From Phoenix dactylifera (Eukaryota; Streptophyta; Magnoliopsida; Arecales; Arecaceae), in NCBI RefSeq assembly GCF_009389715.1, contig NC_052409.1, positions 5,135,775-5,199,774 on the forward strand: a stretch of 64,000 bases of DNA, given 5' to 3'. Below the pieces are notes generated by a model that saw only the letters and a program-made list of their open reading frames with translations, searched no databases and was not told the origin of the DNA. Positions 60,201 to 64,000 of this stretch are shown here, piece after piece. The number at the start of each line of letters is the position of its first letter. Within the stretch, counting starts at the first letter, position 1. The position numbers were made by a program, and so were the translations under genes.

Positions 60201-62775
60201 CAGTGGCTTGTTAATACTGATTCGTTAAGAACTAATTATATATAAAAAGGAATTCAAAATTTCAAGCTTGAATCAAACTTCAATAGAATGTGACTTATGC
60301 TAGATTCTGATCTAGCTCACTTTAGAATATCAAGCAATTCAAAAGAGGCTTGTGTGGGGATTCAAAAAGGCTTGTGTTGACACAAGACATAACGAAGCTC
60401 ACTAAAACATAAAACAAGCAAAGCATGCTTCCGTATCCAAACACAAAATCAATTGGAAAAAAAAAAGAAGCTTCACAATACTCAAAAATTGATCTAGCTT
60501 GACTAAATCACAAACCTATCAAAAATATAAGCATCCAAAGCATTCATATAAAATACATTTATAATCAACTATTGAAATCAATCCAATGGCAGCATGTGTG
60601 CGCTGGAGAAAAATTGTTCTACCTATATTGTATCTACTAATATTTTTAAAGTATTATAAAGAATAAAATATTGACAGATTTATTTATTAAGGTGTTTCAG
60701 TGTATTTGTTCCCCATTCAAACATCAAAATACAATGGGTTTGAATAGATCGTTGCAACAACCTGCTCACTGCCAATCCCAAAGCTGCAACCAAAGAATAT
60801 GATAACTACTTAAATCCCTGGCATCTAACCAATATCCAATGAGGAATCTTTCAGTCGGGCAGAAGTGTCAAGGTAGCACAAGATTATTCAAATAATATGA
60901 AGGTTCTGTTGCTACAGTTCATGATGTGATTGGCTGCATGGATATGGGCATTGATGATTTCATAAACAACATGTAATATTTGTTCAAATGAAGCCTTGAG
61001 TTTCTTTCTTGAATTTAGTATAAGCCTGATTAAAATCAGACTTGATATCAGAGGCTATCATGTTACTCTAAATACACTAGTGTGTGGCTTGGTTCTTGAT
61101 GAATCTCAAACATATAGGAAAAGAGACAAGATTACTGAATTTAATACTTCAAATTAGGTTTAAGGCAAGCTACATCAGACATAAGATCAATCAAACTCAC
61201 CTAGAGTACAACCCCATACAGAGCAAGTACAAAGTCCAAAAAGAAAAGAAAATTTTGACACCTCTAAAAATGTAAAATGTGCATCTATTAGGGAAAAGGG
61301 TAGAATTTAATGGAAGTAGTATGCATATTTTAATTCAAAATTTCTTGCCAGCAACTGCAATATTTCAAATAGAAACTCATATCCGGATAGTAGTCCAAAT
61401 TTCAGGATTTATCATACATAAATCCAGCCAAAAAATAGCTCAAAGTACACATTGGTTGCATACACAAAACTCCCTACAACAACTCATAGAAACTACCAAA
61501 AACAAGATGATGCATTTTAAAGGTGATCACAAGAAACTAACAAAGTGGGTTTTGTTTTTTTTTTATCAAGCACTAGATGTTTTTTTTATCAACCGCAAGT
61601 TTTATCTTCATTAGTTCATCAGTCTCACAATACACAATCTAAAAATCCCTCCCCCTGCCTTCAGAAAGAAAAAAGTGTGATGGTTTTCATCATCCCCAAG
61701 TTTATCTTCATTAGTTCTTCCATGTAACTTGACTACACAATCTAAGGTTGGCCCACCTGAACATCATATTGTTTGCGTGTTGTGTTGTTGTAAGATTGGC
61801 TCCAACCATTACAGCCAACCAGACAGGCAGGCCTATGCGTCAGCATCATGTTCACATCAAGACAAGCAGGCATATGCATCAGCATCATGTTCACATCAAG
61901 CAAGTCAGAAGCCATCGCACCAAGTCTCAAAAATAGGAGAAAGATTTACCAAAACTATTCATAAATAGGGTGATCATTATCATGACGAATGACCTTTACT
62001 ATCTTGAGAGTTTGGCAATCTTGTGAATGTTGACAAATCCATCAAACTGAGGAAATCAGAACAAGAAACAAAACTACGGTTATATAAACGAACTTAGGCA
62101 TAAAGGATAGACAAAATGGAAACTACGAACCAATCTGAAACGAAACCCTAATTCACAATACCACCGCTACAAGAAAAAATCACACCACCAACAAATCAAA
62201 CAATAACAAGAAAACGGAGAACAAAGCTATATCGCAACCCTAAGCCTAATTTATCAACAAACAAACAAATCGCCCCTAATCGAAGCCACCACCGAAAAAT
62301 CGCACTAAAACAACAACTCAAGCAGAGCAAAAAAAGGAGGATGGATCTCTTTCAAAATTCTCGACCCACTTCATCAAGAAACGAACAAATCACGAAATCC
62401 TAAGAAGATCGACCATCAAAAAGGGGGGAAAGATCAAGATGCGAGGAATCTGACCAGGATGAGGTCAAAGAGGGTGGCCTGGTCGACCTTGACGAACTCC
62501 GCATCCCAGGTCTTGAGATCATCGTCGGCGAGCTTGAAGGAGGTGTCGTCGGCGGCAGACTTGGAGGCGGCGGCGGCGGCGGCGTCTACGTGCTTCTTGC
62601 AGTACTCGATCACTTTCGAGAGGATCTTGCTGGTGACGTTGGGGAGGGGGATGCCGTTGCTGGCGCAGTCGTCCTCGATCATGTGCTTGATCGTCTGGGA
62701 CTCCATCGCGACCATCTCATCCACCTCGAACACCTCGCCGTCGGAGCTCTTCAAAGTGATCTTCTTCTCCGCCAT
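57238..62775 (-). CDS. SKP1-like protein B (SCF ubiquitin ligase subunit)
   Basis: A second intact SKP1 gene on the minus strand. Exon 1 is 62775-62455 (107 codons) and exon 2 is 57411-57238 (57 codons plus stop), giving 164 residues. The start [20 protein letters not shown] is preceded by an in-frame ATG 27 codons upstream, but the inner ATG matches the family N-terminus. Conserved pieces are [45 protein letters not shown] and then [20 protein letters not shown] through ENQWAFE. It differs from SKP1-A mainly in the Ala-rich acidic linker (about residues 64-85). The exon 2 protein sequence is identical to SKP1-A while the DNA differs at third positions, so selection maintains both. The intron (5.0 kb) sits at the same place; donor GTCAGA, acceptor TTTTCAG. 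Confidence 0.95.
58553..58882. mobile_element. Tourist-like MITE in the SKP1-B intron
   Basis: 330 bp flanked by TTA on both sides (58550-58552 and 58883-58885). Terminal inverted repeats: left GGATCTGTTTAGATATTCC, right (reverse complement) GAGCCTGTTTGAATAATCC. A 3-bp TTA target and G-rich termini with CTGTTTG match PIF/Harbinger (Tourist-type) MITEs. There is no coding capacity. Confidence 0.78.
61828..61905. repeat. Tandem duplication, 39-bp unit, in SKP1-B intron
   Basis: Two copies of CAGGC(C/A)TATGC(G/A)TCAGC followed by ATCATGTTCACATCAAG start at 61828 and 61867. The repeated open frames here arise from this duplication and are not genes. Confidence 0.85.
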
Positions 62776-62914
62776 GACCACCGCTATCGATCGCCCGAGA
62801 GAAGGATCGGAGGAGGACAGAACCCTAGGAGACTCTTCGAGAGAGAGAGAGCGCAACGCAAGAGGCTGGTGAGATAAAAAAGAAAAAAAAGGAAAAAAAG
62901 GTGTCGGTGGGGCT

Positions 62915-62922
62915 TACTTATA
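62915..62922 (-). promoter_or_regulatory. TATA box of SKP1-B
   Basis: The minus strand reads TATAAGTA within CCGCCTATAAGTAAGCC, 140 bases upstream of the SKP1-B ATG. A CT/GA-rich leader (GAGAGAGAGAGCGCAACG on +, about 62839-62856) lies in between. The position is right for the core promoter. Confidence 0.6.
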
Positions 62923-63014
62923 GGCGGTTCCGATGGCTGTTACTTTCAACTAAGTGGATCCAACTTCAAAATACACGTCGATTAAATTATAAAAACTAGA
63001 TGCTTTCTGCTAGG

Positions 63015-63255
63015 ACATGAGATTTGGTGGTCCACTGATAGTCTCCGTGGTGCCAGATACGACATATTTATACAAAAAATTCGTACCGAAGCCCAAAGGA
63101 ATATTCGACTCGGAGCTACGAATGAGGAGGATATGAGTAAAATCGGCTAAAATGCCGAACACACGATCATTTCTGCCTGCATCAAATATTCTCTTGGCAG
63201 GATGGGAGCTCAGTGGGAACTGCAATGCGGGGTTGGGCTTGTCAGTTTATCTCCC
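63015..63255 (+). repeat. Dispersed repeat, copy 2 (inverse of 14018-14240)
   Basis: The reverse complement resembles 14018-14240 over most of its length, with CAAGCCCAACCCCGC, CAGGCAGAAATGATCGTG, TTTTACTCATATCCTC and GTATCTGGCACCAC landmarks. It lies just upstream of the SKP1-B promoter. The open frame at 63010-63225 belongs to the repeat and is probably not a gene. Confidence 0.75.
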
Positions 63256-64000
63256 TTTTCCCTTTTGTTTTAACAAAAAAAAATTTAAAAAAAGTTAAAT
63301 TACCTTTATAACTTTCAACATAGGACAATTTTACTTAATTTTTTTATAAAAAAAATTGGAAATTCTAAAATAGATTTCAAGTCGGCCGAGTGGATTGACA
63401 TGGTCCGAATCCTGTATAGAACTCAATGCCCATTGTCACGAAGGATAATTTTATTCTCACCTAATATCTAAAGTTTCTTTTCGAGTCAAGTCACCAAGTC
63501 TTTGTTTAACCACTGGTCTCTCCTTACAATGGAAGAACCAATCAACACCTACCAAAATTTGTAATGCTAGTCAAACGTTGATCCGAACAAATACGGCAAC
63601 CAAGCCATCTCCATAACAGAAGCTCACATTAAGAAGAACTTGGATGGTTTCAAATTAGATCGGGTACAACAAACTAATCATAAACAACCTGTTTTATCAA
63701 GGAAATTTGACTTAATTCGGGTCATGGCTTGTATTTATCGAAAAAATAATAATAAATAAAAGGTCTGCTCTAGATCCCCTTAACCTAGATCAGAAACCAA
63801 GTGATGAAGTTTTGATCACATCAAATCCATACAAAAAGGCATTTGAAGCTTGATATAAGATTTTGATGTTTTTGGCACTGCAGCATATACATCATTTAGA
63901 GTGTTAAGATTGCAATAAGTGGTTATTTTCTTCACAAGGATTTGAATTTTTGTTTGTCAACTTTAAGTTATGTATCTTAAAGGATGTCTGGATATATCTT
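63256..64000. other. No gene recognised
   Basis: AT-rich sequence up to the window edge, with no exon, RNA gene or terminal repeat that I could support. Confidence 0.35.

Overview
This 64 kb window is nuclear DNA of a flowering plant, most likely a monocot and possibly a palm. The genes are eukaryotic with canonical GT-AG introns. The PRP17 gene is very GC-rich at its 5' end and AT-richer at its 3' end, the gradient typical of monocots. Introns reach about 5 kb, and the space between genes is filled with degraded plant retroelements and MITEs. The species assignment is inference. I see no bacterial, organellar or viral genome features.

Genes, left to right. (1) The last three coding exons of a ROP/RAC small GTPase (5862-6308, +); its earlier exons were not found and probably lie left of the window. 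(2) PRP17/CDC40, a spliceosomal WD40 protein (23263-25067, +), with an inferred terminal exon 4.9 kb downstream (29985-29991) that encodes only the final Asp and the stop. (3) A tRNA isopentenyltransferase of the IPT9 type (32830-34185, +) with an uninterrupted coding region. (4) SKP1-A (38860-44469, -), two exons. (5) A SKP1-like copy (46104-46464, +) with a clear TATA box but a frameshift. (6) SKP1-B (57238-62775, -), two exons, whose 57-residue second exon encodes the same protein sequence as SKP1-A. The SKP1 genes form a local cluster. SKP1 bridges CUL1 and F-box proteins in SCF ubiquitin ligases.

Mobile DNA. A dead Ty1-copia element lies on the minus strand at 7576-13882. It has RT, RNase H, integrase and gag remnants, a MITE nested in its 3' LTR, and an unusual repeated LTR-PBS arrangement at its 5' end. 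A multiply broken L1-type LINE with a C-terminal RNase H domain fills about 48.1-54.3 kb between two SKP1 loci. A second, 5'-truncated LINE is at 36.5-37.5 kb. MITEs sit in the SKP1-B intron and upstream of SKP1-A. Further structure includes an 18-bp minisatellite, long homopolymers, several local tandem duplications, a repeat pair in opposite orientation 49 kb apart, and a duplicated PRP17 3' segment that leaves IPT9 between direct repeats.

The window looks like an ordinary gene-plus-transposon stretch of a plant chromosome. I found no previously undescribed system. The points most worth checking are the one-residue terminal exon of PRP17 with its duplicated decoy copy, the repeated LTR-PBS copia end, and the history of the SKP1 cluster.
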